Assembly: GCF_003473485.1 (NCBI RefSeq) | Contig: NC_053043.1 | Location: forward strand, 4,722,001 to 4,786,000 | Source: Medicago truncatula | Taxonomy: Eukaryota > Streptophyta > Magnoliopsida > Fabales > Fabaceae | Reading direction: 5' to 3' | Length of the DNA stretch: 64,000 nt | Part shown: positions 32,030 to 42,806 of the stretch, one piece after another | Layout of the letters: each line of letters starts with the position of its first letter | Position numbering within the stretch: position 1 is the first letter of the stretch | The notes under the pieces: model-generated | Seen by the model: only the letters and a program-made list of their open reading frames with translations | Databases searched by the model: none | What the model was told of the DNA's origin: nothing | Translations under genes and position numbers: made by a program

Positions 32030-33485
32030 ATGAAGCATCTTATAGGGTTTTGCATCATCCTTTTGTGGGCATGTGCATACCCAACCATGTCTAGAACACT
32101 GACCGAATCATCTGTTGTTGAAGCACACCAACAATGGATGATGAAATATGAACGCACATACACAAATAGTTCTGAGATGGAGAAACGCAAAAAAATATTC
32201 AAGGAGAATTTGGAATATATCGAGAATTTCAACAATGTTGGTAACAAGAGTTACAAACTTGGCCTAAATCGATATTCTGATTTAACCAGTGAAGAGTTTA
32301 TTGCTTCACATACTGGATTCAAAGTTTCAGACCAACTTTCTGACTCCAAGATGAGATCAGTTGCAATACCCTTCAACCTGAATGATGATGTCCCAACAAA
32401 TTTTGATTGGAGAGAGAAAGGAGTTGTCACTGATGTCAAAAACCAAAGACAATGTGGTAACTATACGGTGACCCTTTTGCTTAATATTTTTCTTAACAAA
32501 AAATGATTTTATAAGTCATCTTGGACCATGAAATTTTGAAACATAAATGCATCATCCAAGTTAGCTACAGTGACCCTTTTTGCTTACTTTTTTTAATCTT
32601 AAAGAAACATCATTTATCTAACTACTAATTACATTCAACTTTTAAAGTAGAATTATTCAGGAACCTGAGTTTAAATCCTAACTAAAGTAATCATTAGTCA
32701 GATTTTATTTATCTCTAGACTAAATTCGAGATTAGCATAATACCTTTTCCCTAAGAACTGGAAGGTTATGACAAAAGAAATAGTAGTGTAAGGGTTTTAT
32801 GAAAAGTGACTGACTTGTCTAATGAAGCAAATTTAATTTCAGAATCATATATTATTATTATTATTATTATTATTTATTAATTTAATCAATATGTGTTGTA
32901 GGATGTTGTTGGGCTTTTACAGCCGTGGCAGCCGTAGAAGGTATTGTGAAAATAAAAAATGGTAATTTGATCTCATTGTCAGAGCAACAATTAGTTGATT
33001 GTGATAGGCAAAGCTCCGGGTGTGGTGGTGGCGATTTTGTTCTTGCCTTTGATTCAATAATAAAATCCAGAGGTATTGTTAAAGAAGATGATTATCCATA
33101 CAAAGCTAATGATGTTCAAACGTGTCAATTAGGTCAAATACCAGGCGCAGCCCAAATAAATGGTTATTTTAAGGTACCTGCCAATGACGAACAACAACTA
33201 CTACGAGCTGTGCTACAACAACCAGTATCAGTTGCCATCTCTACTAGTTATGATTTTCATCACTACATGGGAGGGGTTTATGAAGGAAGTTGTGGACCCA
33301 AGTTGAACCATGCAGTTACTATAATTGGTTATGGGGTAAGTGAAGCAGGGAAGAAGTATTGGTTGATTAAGAATTCTTGGGGTGAAACATGGGGTGAGAA
33401 AGGCTACATGAAGGTGCTAAGGGAAAGTAGTGCAACTGGAGGTCAATGTAGCATTGCTGTACATGCTGCTTATCCTACTATATAG
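32030..33485 (+). CDS. Papain-type cysteine protease, SAG12-like, two exons
   Basis: Exons 32030-32456 and 32902-33485 with a phase-1 GT-AG intron give 336 residues, near the 340-350 usual for the family. Residues 1-20 form a hydrophobic signal peptide. The inhibitory prodomain carries the ERFNIN-type pattern (EKRKKIFKENLEYIENFN) and a YSDLTSEEF motif. The mature enzyme begins near VPTNFDW (residue 121). Catalytic Cys145 lies in CGCCWAF, with Gln139 for the oxyanion hole, His279 in LNHAV and Asn300 in IKNSWG; the GCGGG loop is present. Such C1A proteases act in vacuoles or the apoplast, often in senescence or nodule turnover. Oddity: the loop before the active Cys reads NQRQCG where relatives, and the second copy here, have DQGSCG. 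Should be active by residue content; substrate unknown. Confidence 0.92.
32457..32901 (+). other. Intron of the cysteine protease gene
   Basis: 445-bp GT-AG intron containing a simple (ATT)n run at about 32848-32878 just before the acceptor. Confidence 0.85.
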
Positions 33486-33681
33486 TACTACTTTTTGATG
33501 AATTTTATAATATGATGTAATAATAAGAATAAGTTTCCTTTGTTGTCCTTAATACGGAGAAGATTTGAAATGCAATGAAAAAAGCTCCTCAAGTTGTAGA
33601 GAGTACAGACCCGTGTGATTCGTCCTAGCTAAATTCTACCCACAACGATCATATTTTGTGCCCTAAAAAAGTTTTTTTTTT

Positions 33682-34273
33682 AGATTACCCTCTCTTGTTG
33701 AGGGTATTTTACCCTCTCATGATATCAACCAATTAAAATGCAATATATATTGCAAACATTAAATATCATAAATGAGTCAATTTTTTTTTTTCTAAAAAAA
33801 GAATCAATTATAATCCTAAGGTAATTTTTAATACTTTTAATTTTTATTTAATTATAGACATGATTACATTAGAGATCCTTTATCTTATTTATTTGTTACA
33901 TTTGGGTCATTTATCTTTATTTTTCCGCTTAGGTCTTTTATCTCTTATAAAAGAACATATACATCCTTTTTCACATTTTTTTTATTAAAAAAAAATACAT
34001 AATTTTATTTTTTAAAATATATTTTTATTAAAAATGAAACAAATCCAGAAATATGATGAAGATGTTCATCATCTTCATCTTCTTCCTTTTAATCTTCATC
34101 ATCTTCATTGAATCAAAAAAATTTCTACACAAATATATCTCCAAATATCATGAATTAATGATATATTCACTTCAAATGATCTTCTTTTAAACACAAAAAT
34201 CAAAACCCTATAGAGAAAGAGATTTAATTTCATAAAAAAAAAAAGATTTAGTTATATAGTTTATCACGCTGTA

Positions 34274-34307
<34 letters not shown>

Positions 34308-35425
34308 TTCTAACTCAATATTCAAGTCCGGCATAAAAACAACTCCAAAATTGAGAGCAGCTTTGCACAATTAAAATTTCACATCAAATTTCTTTCATCT
34401 GAATGTCCTTAAATTTATCAGTTATATTCATAAAATTTCTTCTTCCCATTTTGAGTGTTCAATTTTGTCGTTCCCAACTGCCGCAATTTTCAATTTTCGT
34501 GAGAATCGTCGTCGTTCGTTTGATTTCAAATATCGTGAGAATTGCCGTTATTTCCAGTATCATGTCAGGTATGGTGACTTGATTTTTCTTTTTGATTTGA
34601 TTTTTCTTGGTTGTGAGGTAGTTAATTATAACAATTGAGTAAGTCATCCGTTGTATTTTGAGGGCTGCTAGCAGATGTTGTCGCTGTGATGTTGTGAGAG
34701 TTTGCTAGCATTTTTTTGGTAGCTGCTGAAATGGTTATGTGATGAGGCTTTTGTTCTTTTGTTTGAACTTAAAGGTTTTTGCTGATAGTGAGGCATGTCT
34801 ATGCGTGTTAACATATTATATTAGGTTGGCTGCTTAAATAAAAAAATAAGTCACGATACCTGACATGGTTCTAGAAACAACGACAATTCTCACTATAATT
34901 GGAAATTGCGGCAATTTGGAACGACAAAATTGAACGATCAAAATGGGAAGAATAATGAAAAAGAAACAAGAATTGATCAATATGGAAGAATAAAGAAGAA
35001 GAAATTTGAATGAAGGAGATGTTTTTGTTCTCACGTTCGAGGTTCTGGAATGGAAGAAATTTTATGAATGTAAATGATGAATTTAAGGACATCCAAATGA
35101 AAGAAATTTGATGTAAAATTTTATTTGTTATAAGTCTTGTAGTGTAAATTAATTAAGATTGAACACCTTAACATAAAAAAATAAATTAAATCATTTTCAA
35201 GTTTAAAAAAAAAATTAAATAAAAATTAAAAGTATTAAAAGTTACCTTATGATTAAGATTAACTCTCCTTCAAAAAAAAAAAAAGATTAAGATTAACTCC
35301 TTTATTTTTAGAAAGAAAAAAAAAATGTACTCATTTATTTGACATTTAATGTTATCTATGTATATTACATTTTGATTGGTTCATATCATAAGAGGGTAAT
35401 TACCCTCTAAACAAGATAGGGTAAC
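33682..35425. repeat. Very large fold-back element downstream of the protease gene
   Basis: The left arm begins ATTACCCTCTCTTGTT and ACCCTCTCATGATATCAACC; the right arm carries the inverse (GGTTCATATCATAAGAGGGT, AACAAGATAGGGTAAC). Pairing resumes inside: TCATCTGAATGTCCTTAAAT with ATTTAAGGACATCCAAATGA, and CCGCAATTTTC, GACAATTCTC and TACCTGACATG with their inverses, up to a loop at about 34575-34850. The arms are roughly 890 and 575 bp; the left arm has an extra insert and an (ATT)n run at 34277-34310. No transposase. Confidence 0.75.
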
Positions 35426-35459
35426 GTAGGCTTCACCCTAAAAAGGTCATTTGTCAAGA

Positions 35460-35610
35460 ACTATGACAACTTTTTTCTCTCTCTCTTTTCATTAAAAACA
35501 ATAGAGAGAGAAAAAGGAAGAGAGAGAATAAGATGATAATGTGAGTATGATAGAGGAAGTTGTCAAAAAGTTGTCACAAAGTGGTTGTACAAATATCATT
35601 TCTCTTTTTA
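35460..35610. mobile_element. Fold-back MITE, ATATGTACAAC family
   Basis: ACAACTTTTTTCTCTCTC is inverted against GAGAGAGAAAAAGG and AAAGTTGTCACAAAGTGG, with a right end TTGTACAAATATCATTTCTC like the family ends at 20520 and 50124. The left end is eroded. Confidence 0.5.
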
Positions 35611-35929
35611 TAAATTAATTTCCACTAATATTTTGAGCAAAATTATTTGTATCTTAAGAGTGTAACTTGTAACTTGCTTTGATCGCCTCTTTCTTTCAAT
35701 TCTTCTATTTAAAACTTGTGATCATCTTTTTGAAACGTGTTTTAAAACATGTTTTTCTTTTTCAAAAGAAACATTATATACAATTTTATAAATAAATAAT
35801 GTCAAAAACCTTATTCAAACTCCCTCTTTTTTTGGGTTTTCACCATATTCAATAAAAATATCATTCTTGATTTATTTGAACATTCATGCTATAAAAGAGG
35901 GTTTTTCCATTCCATTCACATGAACCAAC

Positions 35930-36135
35930 ATGGAGAAAATACTTTTCCACTACCATGATTGCTGGATAACCCAATGGATAAGTAAAAGAGAAGAGCACGT
36001 TAACCAGGTTGCCCTTCAGGCTTTAGTGCGGGGTTATCACTTTAATCAGAACCGGAAAATTGACTATGCAAAAGCAACAATGGGGGTGGACTATGCAGAC
36101 CGGTTATGGACATACATAGATAAAAAAAAGGCTTT
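35930..36135 (+). repeat. Composite repeat module D, copy 2 (longest open frame)
   Basis: An ATG-started frame reads MEKILFHYHDCWITQWISKR, then HFNQNRKIDYAKATMGVDYA and LWTYIDKK before low-complexity sequence. The DCWITQ core and NQN(W/R)KID segment are shared with 19425-19700. Probably not a complete gene; I do not recognise the family. Confidence 0.45.
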
Positions 36136-36267
36136 AAATATATTCCTTAACTTATTTTCAGTTAGGTCATATAACTTTAAAACCAATCTCTCTCTCTTTT
36201 CTTCTTCTCAAACCTTAGCTGTCACTTTTTTTTTTTCTTCTTTTTCTTGTTCTTCTTCTTTTTTTTG

Positions 36268-36765
36268 TCGGAGGGGTGATTTAGGGTCAATTGACCCCAA
36301 AATCACCCCTCCGAGTTGTTTTTCCTTCCATCCTAATTAAATAAGTAATTTCACATATTTTCTGTTTTTTTCCGTTTGTTTTTGTGATTTCGTCGTCTCT
36401 GAATGACTCTGTTTGTTTTGATTTCTCGTCTTTGTGCGGTGTGTTTTTTACTTTCGGTCTTAGTGCGGTGTTTATTTGATTCAGGTTGAAAGATTAGTTT
36501 TGAGCAAGTGCAGATCCGATCAATGACAATGACTTTGGCGTCGTCAACGTTGCAGATCCGGAGACATGAGTATACTGAAGACTTGAATATTGTCACATTA
36601 GTCATATTTGTAGGCATAGATACTTTGTTGTTTTATGCTATTAACATGGATGTTGTGAGTTTGTTCACAGATTCATCCTTTTTGTTTTTAGCGAATTTGG
36701 ATTTGTATTGTATCGATGTACTCTATCAATTTGAATGAATGAATATCGTTTACTTTTGTCAAAAA
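36268..36765 (+). repeat. Dispersed repeat C, copy 3, with terminal palindrome
   Basis: Starts with a near-perfect 47-bp palindrome (36268-36314; arms TCGGAGGGGTGATTT and AAATCACCCCTCCGA around GGGTCAATTGACCC). The rest matches 29020-29500, ending AATGAATATCGTTTACTTTTG plus an A-rich tail. Confidence 0.75.
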
Positions 36766-37196
36766 ATAAAAACTTTAAAACCAATTCAAAAAAAGAACTT
36801 TAAAATCGATCAAATTAATCTCTTAACTAAATCATTTAAAATAATTTGGTCCTTAATGTCTACTTTGTTAGTCAAAGTCAAACTAACTACGTAAAAGGGA
36901 CCAAATTGCTTTCACATATATATAAGTTACAAGGGCTCAAATTGACCGATTTTAAAGATTTGAGACTAAACTAAATTCTTAAAGTTAAATAAAATAACTA
37001 AAGATATTTGAGTTCATAGATCAATTTTAATCCAACTTAAAAAACTTAATCCCATTTGACGACGACACATCAATAAAATAACTTTTTTTTTTTAAGGAAC
37101 ATCAATAAAATAACTTAAAAGCCAATTTAGAATTTAATAATTGGTTAAAACCTTTTATTTTGAATTAATCCTTTAAGTTTTATTTTTGGCAAATTT

Positions 37197-37605
37197 TATG
37201 GTACACCCACTATATTTGAGTGTACCGGTACACTCACTCTTTAAATTCATAGTTAAATAAGTTGTTTTTTGAAAGAAAAAAAAATTATCATTTATAATTA
37301 TAATAACTAAATCTTATTCATCAAAAGTGTCAATGAAATAATTTTTTATTTTTTTAAATTTTTATCACTCATAATTGAGAACATTCATTATTTTTTACGA
37401 TAATATGTAAAAAAAAGTTACTATGATTCTTATAAACAATCTAATGATGTTTTTTCTTATGAAATGTTGTTCTATAAAATATAAATATTGACAAATAGTT
37501 ATTTACTACATAAAAAATTATCGTTCGTTTATATAATTAAGAAGCAGGAGTATCAATACACCTCATTTTGTGAGTGTACTGTAGAAGTTCCCTTTATTTT
37601 TCCCA
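37197..37605. repeat. Probable DNA element with GTGTACTG-type ends
   Basis: TATGGTACACCCACTATATTTGAGTGTACC at the left and TGTGAGTGTACTGTAGAAG at the right are partly inverted. An end-like fragment CACCGTAGAAGCTCCCTTTA recurs near 61003. No ORF function. Confidence 0.4.
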
Positions 37606-37671
37606 AATTGGTTTTTTACGATACATTTTATTTGCATTGTTAATCTTTAATTATTTTCTTGTTGCATTGTA

Positions 37672-37818
37672 CTCCCTCCGGTCCTATTTACAAGAAACAA
37701 TTAACTTTTTATATATATTAAATAATTTATATATTTGGTATAGGTTCTTGATTAGATACATACATTATTCAATGTATTTAAAAAGTTAACTTTCTCTTGT
37801 AAATAAGACCGGAAGGAG
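37672..37818. mobile_element. Stowaway-like MITE (147 bp)
   Basis: CTCCCTCCGGTCCTATTTACAAG and its inverse CTTGTAAATAAGACCGGAAGGAG form the ends, with TA on both sides (37670-37671 and 37819-37820). Confidence 0.85.
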
Positions 37819-38009
37819 TAGTATTTATGTTATATTTTGTGACCGTGCAAACCACAAGTTTTGTTGCTCAATTAAAGATGAATAACATTATTCAGTTGGG
37901 GAGCAATATAGTCTGGTGTGATTACTTTAACTAATACATTTTTCCAAAATAAAATAAAAAGTATCGTTGTCTTATATTCATTTTTCTTGTCCTTTTGTTT
38001 TGCTTTGAT

Positions 38010-39480
38010 GCGTGTTTAGTAAATTGATTTGCGTCTCATTTTGTATGGAATCAAAGTTCGAAAATTCAAATGTTTCAAACAGTTTGATGTGATCACTTTC
38101 AGTGTGTTTATATGCATGGTCTATGGGTGTGGAAAATTCAAGTGATTATGAACAGTTTCACTGTCTATATGGAAGCTACTATCAATCAATAACAAAAGCA
38201 TTTTTAAGAAACAAAATAATATTTGTGTCTTTAATTTATTCACAAATCGCAATGATATTGATAAACAATCATTTTGTTGTAGATTCAACTAAAAATAGCA
38301 CGTCAAAATAATTGAATTCCATGTCCATTTCAAAATAGCCAGGCATATATATAAGTTGGGTAAAAAAAAAGTTGGCTGTTACCATTTTTTAGTAAAAAAA
38401 TAAATTTTACATTAATGAAAAAGGAAAATCAACATATTAAAGTTTACTTCCTTCAAAAAAAACATATTAAAGTTTACTAAAAAAACTAGGGTTGAACTTA
38501 AGTCATTGTCCACATTAGACATTCCATATTACGGATCAATGAATTCCATGGACTTCCAAGACAATGGATAGTTACTTCATTGTTGATTATTGGTTCATGT
38601 AAGTGGAAACAGAATATATTGCAAAGCAAAACAAAGGTCCCACTCATGTTTGGATCGAAAAAACCACAGACCTCAAAAACTTGTTGAAGTAGAAAGTTAG
38701 AAACTGTTCATTTGTCATCATCAAAACTATATTTTTAAGGTAATTATTCCCAATTAAACCAACAAATCAGTGGGAAACTTGTCACATCATTAAAAGACTT
38801 CTTTTGTTTGTTAATATGCTGTGTTTAGTAAATTGATTTGCCGTTTCATTCGGTTTGGAATTCAAAATTAGGAAAATTCAAATGTTTACATCACTTTCAC
38901 TTTCAATTTTACTATCTATGGTCCATGGGATTGGAAAACTGAAGTGCTTCCGAACAAGTTCATCGTCTGTATGGAGGCTACCAAATCATTCTGTTATCAA
39001 TAAATCACAAAAACCTAAGGAATCAAAATAGTCTTTCTCTTATTAATTTATTGGCAAATCGCAATGGTATACAATCACATTTTCATGTAGATTCAGCAAA
39101 TTTTATCAAAAAAGTTTAAACCAAAGTAAAGATTAGACATGGTCTATGGGTGTGGAAAATTCAAGTGCTTACGAACAAGTTTCACCGGGTATATATGGAT
39201 TGGAAGCTACTATCAATCAATAAGAAAAGCATAATTAAGAAACAAAATAATATTTCTGTCTTTAATTTATTCACAAATCACAAAGATAGACAATCACTTT
39301 TGTTGTAGATTCAGGAAATTTTAATAATTTTTTAAAACTGAAATAAATTATAGCTAGTCAAAATACTTGAATTCCTTGTGCATTTAAAAATAGTCAAGTA
39401 TATATAAGTTGCAAGATGCATCTAATATGAATCTATCAAAAAATGGTAAAAAAAAAAAGTGGGCTGTTACCATTTTTTAG
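38010..39480 (+). repeat. Composite repeat: modules A, B, A, A in tandem
   Basis: Order: A at 38010-38400, B at 38510-38740, A at 38815-39060, shortened A at 39130-39480. Modules are recognised by TTTAGTAAATTGATTTGC, ATGGTCTATGGGTGTGG and ATTACGGATCAATGAATT. The first and third A copies match copy 1 at 13972, and the second matches 17984, so two sub-types alternate. Small ORFs are not conserved. Confidence 0.75.
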
Positions 39481-39559
39481 TAAAAAATTGAAAAATCAAC
39501 ATAACATTTTATTAAAATTTATTGAAAAAAGAAAAAGAAAAGAAAGTAAGGTTAAGCTT

Positions 39560-40035
39560 TAGTCATAGTTCATATTAGACAATCCATGTTAGGGATCAAT
39601 GAATTGCTTGGACTTTCTAGAGAATGGAATATGGATAGTTACTTCATTGTTGAATGTTGATCTCATTGGTTCATGTGAGTGGAAACAGAATATATTGCAA
39701 AGCAAACAAAGGTCCCACTTAGGTTTGGATCGAAAAATCCATAGACCTCAAGAACATGTTGAAGTATAAAGTTAGAAATTATTCAGTTGTGTCATCATCA
39801 AAACTATTTCCAGGTGATTGCTGGATAACCCAACGGATAAGCTAAGACAAGGCCAAGAACACGTTAATTAGAGTTCAGGAATTAATGTCACTTTTTCATA
39901 TCATATAATAGTCCAAATTAATCAAAACTGGAAAATTGATTTCGAGCAACAAGTGGAGTGGACTCTCCAATTGCAAACCGCGTAAGACTGGTGTCCCACA
40001 ATACATAAATGATTTTTATCAGTATTTCATAAAAT
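39560..40035 (+). repeat. Composite repeat modules B and D abutting the second protease
   Basis: Module B (39560-39815) ends AAAACTATTTCCAGGTGATTGC and runs straight into module D (39813-40035); at 19370-19425 the same modules are separated by about 50 bp. Module D here has an early stop. It ends only a few bases before coding similarity to the cysteine protease begins. Confidence 0.75.
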
Positions 40036-40039
40036 CTAG

Positions 40040-41996
40040 AATGAAGCAAAATATGAGACAAACAGTGCATTTGAATTTAAAGCTACACAAAATGATAAAA
40101 TATCTGAGTTAGAGAAACGGAAAAGGATATTCAAAAATAATTTAGAATACATAGAGAATTTCAACAATGCTGGTAACAAGAGTTACAAGCTGGGCCTAAA
40201 TCAATATTCTGATTTAACTAGTGATGAGTTTCTTGCTTCACATACTGGACTCAAAGTTTCTAAACAACTTTCTTCCTCTAAGATGAGATCAGCTGCAGTG
40301 CCCTTCAACTTGAATGATGATGTTCCAACAAATTTTGATTGGAGACAACAAGGAGCTGTTACTGATGTTAAAGACCAAGGCAGTTGTGGTAACTATAATG
40401 TCTCGATTGTTTAATTTTATTTATTTTTTAATTAGTCCTCTTAGAGCATACAATTTTGAAACATAAAAAACATGCATCCAAACTAACAAAATCTCCAATT
40501 ATGCAATTAAGAATTTTCATGGATAGAATGACATGGAATGAGTTCTTAGGTTATGTTACTCATTCTATTCTATTCCATTCCATTCTATATCACAAAATCC
40601 AAATATCTCCCAAACACTTTAAATAAAGCACAACATAGATACCAAATGCCACAAAAACACATCAATATTGCTAATGTAAAAAATATAGTAAACAAAAACC
40701 GCTACATATTTGTTTATTTGTTATTATTAAATAAAATATAAATATAAACATAATTTAGAAATGATCTAAACTGAGAACCAAAATTCATATAATTTTTTAA
40801 ATTGAACAACTTGATTTATTATTAGAAAAATCTAAACAAAAAAGGCTAGTCTTCCATCTTTATTCATCCATTGAATATCGAAAAGGTATTTAACTTTTCA
40901 TTCATCATCATCGTTGAATTTTACAAAAGATGAAAATGTTTGTATTTGAAAAGATGTTCATATATGAGAACTTTTCAAACGTTTAATGAAAATATTAGTA
41001 CCAATATATATTACATTTAACCGTGTTTTTAATTGTTTTATTTTTTAAGGAGAAAATTGGAACAAGCAGTGTAGTAATTATTGTATGTGTCTGACTTGTG
41101 TTCATAAAGTGTACAATGTGTGTCAAAGAAAAGAAAAATATTTTTTGGAGGAAAACTAGTTGATGTTGTCAGCCAAGGGTCTCATCTTATGGGTGTCAAA
41201 ATTGATGTGTGTCAGATACAAGGACACTTAATTTGATTAGTGTTTGTGCTGGATAGATTTTAACATTTTTTTTTGTTGAGATAGAAAATTACATGTTAAT
41301 ATTAAGGAACCACAGTAAATCCATGTGACTTTAGGAAAAGTGACTTGTCTAATCAAGAAAAAATTAATTTAAGAATAAGCATAATTAGTATGATATTATT
41401 CGATATGTTTTGTAGGATGTTGTTGGGCATTTTCAGTCGTGGCTGCTGTAGAAGGTGCTGTGAAAATCAACACTGGCGAGTTGATCTCATTATCTGAGCA
41501 ACAATTGGTTGACTGTGATGAACGGAACTCTGGGTGTCATGGAGGTAATATGGATAGTGCCTTCAAATATATAATACAAAAAGGTATTGTTAGTGAAGCA
41601 GATTATCCATACCAAGAAGGTAGCCAGACATGTCAATTAAATGATCAAATGAAATTCGAAGCTCAAATAACAAATTTTATAGACGTACCTGCCAATGACG
41701 AACAACAACTACTACAAGCTGTAGCACAACAACCAGTATCAGTTGGCATTGAAGTTGGTGATGAATTTCAACATTACATGGGAGATGTTTATTCAGGAAC
41801 ATGTGGACAATCAATGAACCATGCAGTTACTGCAGTTGGTTACGGTGTAAGTGAAGATGGAACTAAGTATTGGTTGATTAAGAATTCTTGGGGTAAAGGT
41901 TGGGGTGAAGAAGGCTACATGAAGTTGTTGAGGGAAAGTGGTGAACCAGGAGGTCAATGTGGCATTGCTGCACATGCTTCTTATCCCATCATATAA
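40040..41996 (+). pseudogene. 5'-truncated papain-type cysteine protease, second copy
   Basis: Exon 1 (about 40040-40388) and exon 2 (41416-41996) correspond to the gene at 32030 with the same phase-1 intron position. Reading frame and splice sites are intact from the prodomain (ELEKRKRIFKNN, YSDLTSDEF) to the stop, and all catalytic residues are present: KDQGSCG/CCWAF, NHAVTAVGYG and IKNSWG. There is no signal peptide and no ATG before the prodomain: the frame upstream hits TAG at 40037, and the first codons (NEAKYETNSAFEF) align poorly with copy 1. The first in-frame ATG would start just before the mature enzyme. So this is either a pseudogene or uses an unknown upstream exon. The body is well kept, suggesting recent loss of the 5' end. 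Confidence 0.8.
40389..41415 (+). other. Intron of the second protease copy
   Basis: 1,027-bp GT-AG intron, more than twice the length of the intron in copy 1, in the same position and phase. AT-rich with no clear element. Confidence 0.75.
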
Positions 41997-41999
41997 TAT

Positions 42000-42806
42000 T
42001 TTTATACGAATTTCACAATGTTATAAATAAGTTTTCTATTAATTTCCTTTTACTGAAGTTCTTCGTATTCGTGCTTATATTGTACTGAAATTCTGCTTAT
42101 ATTCTATTAATTTCCTTTTACATCAGTATTATATTGCTTACTATTCTTGATGTATGAACTAAGTATTGGATGTATGGATGTTGGTTTTATGTTTCGGCTT
42201 GTAACTTGGTAATCGCCAAATCAAAGTTTGGACCTCACATCCCATACTTTAACCTTCGTAGCTGACTAATTTTCATACTTTAACAATTGCACAATTTATA
42301 TGATTGGCAGAGAGATGAGTGGGTAGTAAGTGAAGTTTGGAACAACTTTAAAGGAAAATTTGAAGATATAGGTAAACAATAAATGATAATAGGTGTACAT
42401 ACAAAGCTCTATCCGTGATAATAGCCCACATTAATAGTTAGATATATATACAAAAAAACAAATATACACGGCAGTAAATAGAGATTGTTTTATTTTCAAT
42501 ATTCTTATAATACAACAACTCTCCGACATGTGTTTATCGTCAACTAGATATTTTTCACATAAATAAGAGAACTTCTGACAGCCACACCAGTCTCTAACTC
42601 TGCATTTTGATGGTAGGGTATGAATATACCAATTCACCTGGAATTCCCAAATTATGGTTAATATAAAAATTGAACTACCAGAGTGTGAAAATTTGCTCTT
42701 GATAAAGAATAAGAATTTCATACCATGTATACTATGATGAAAGACTGCAAATGTATGATTTGGCGGTCAGTAGTGAGGCAATAATTAGATTAGCCCCTCA
42801 TTATTA
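42000..42806. other. Region between convergent protease and CofD-like genes
   Basis: 3' flanks of the two convergent genes. From 42475 it matches the duplicate segment at 4860-5130. No other gene. Confidence 0.6.

Noticed and set aside
35930..36340. 136-codon ORF as a complete gene
   Set aside because: Only the first 60-70 codons match another module D copy; the remainder is CT-rich simple sequence and the start of repeat C. Kept as a repeat and raised as a finding instead.
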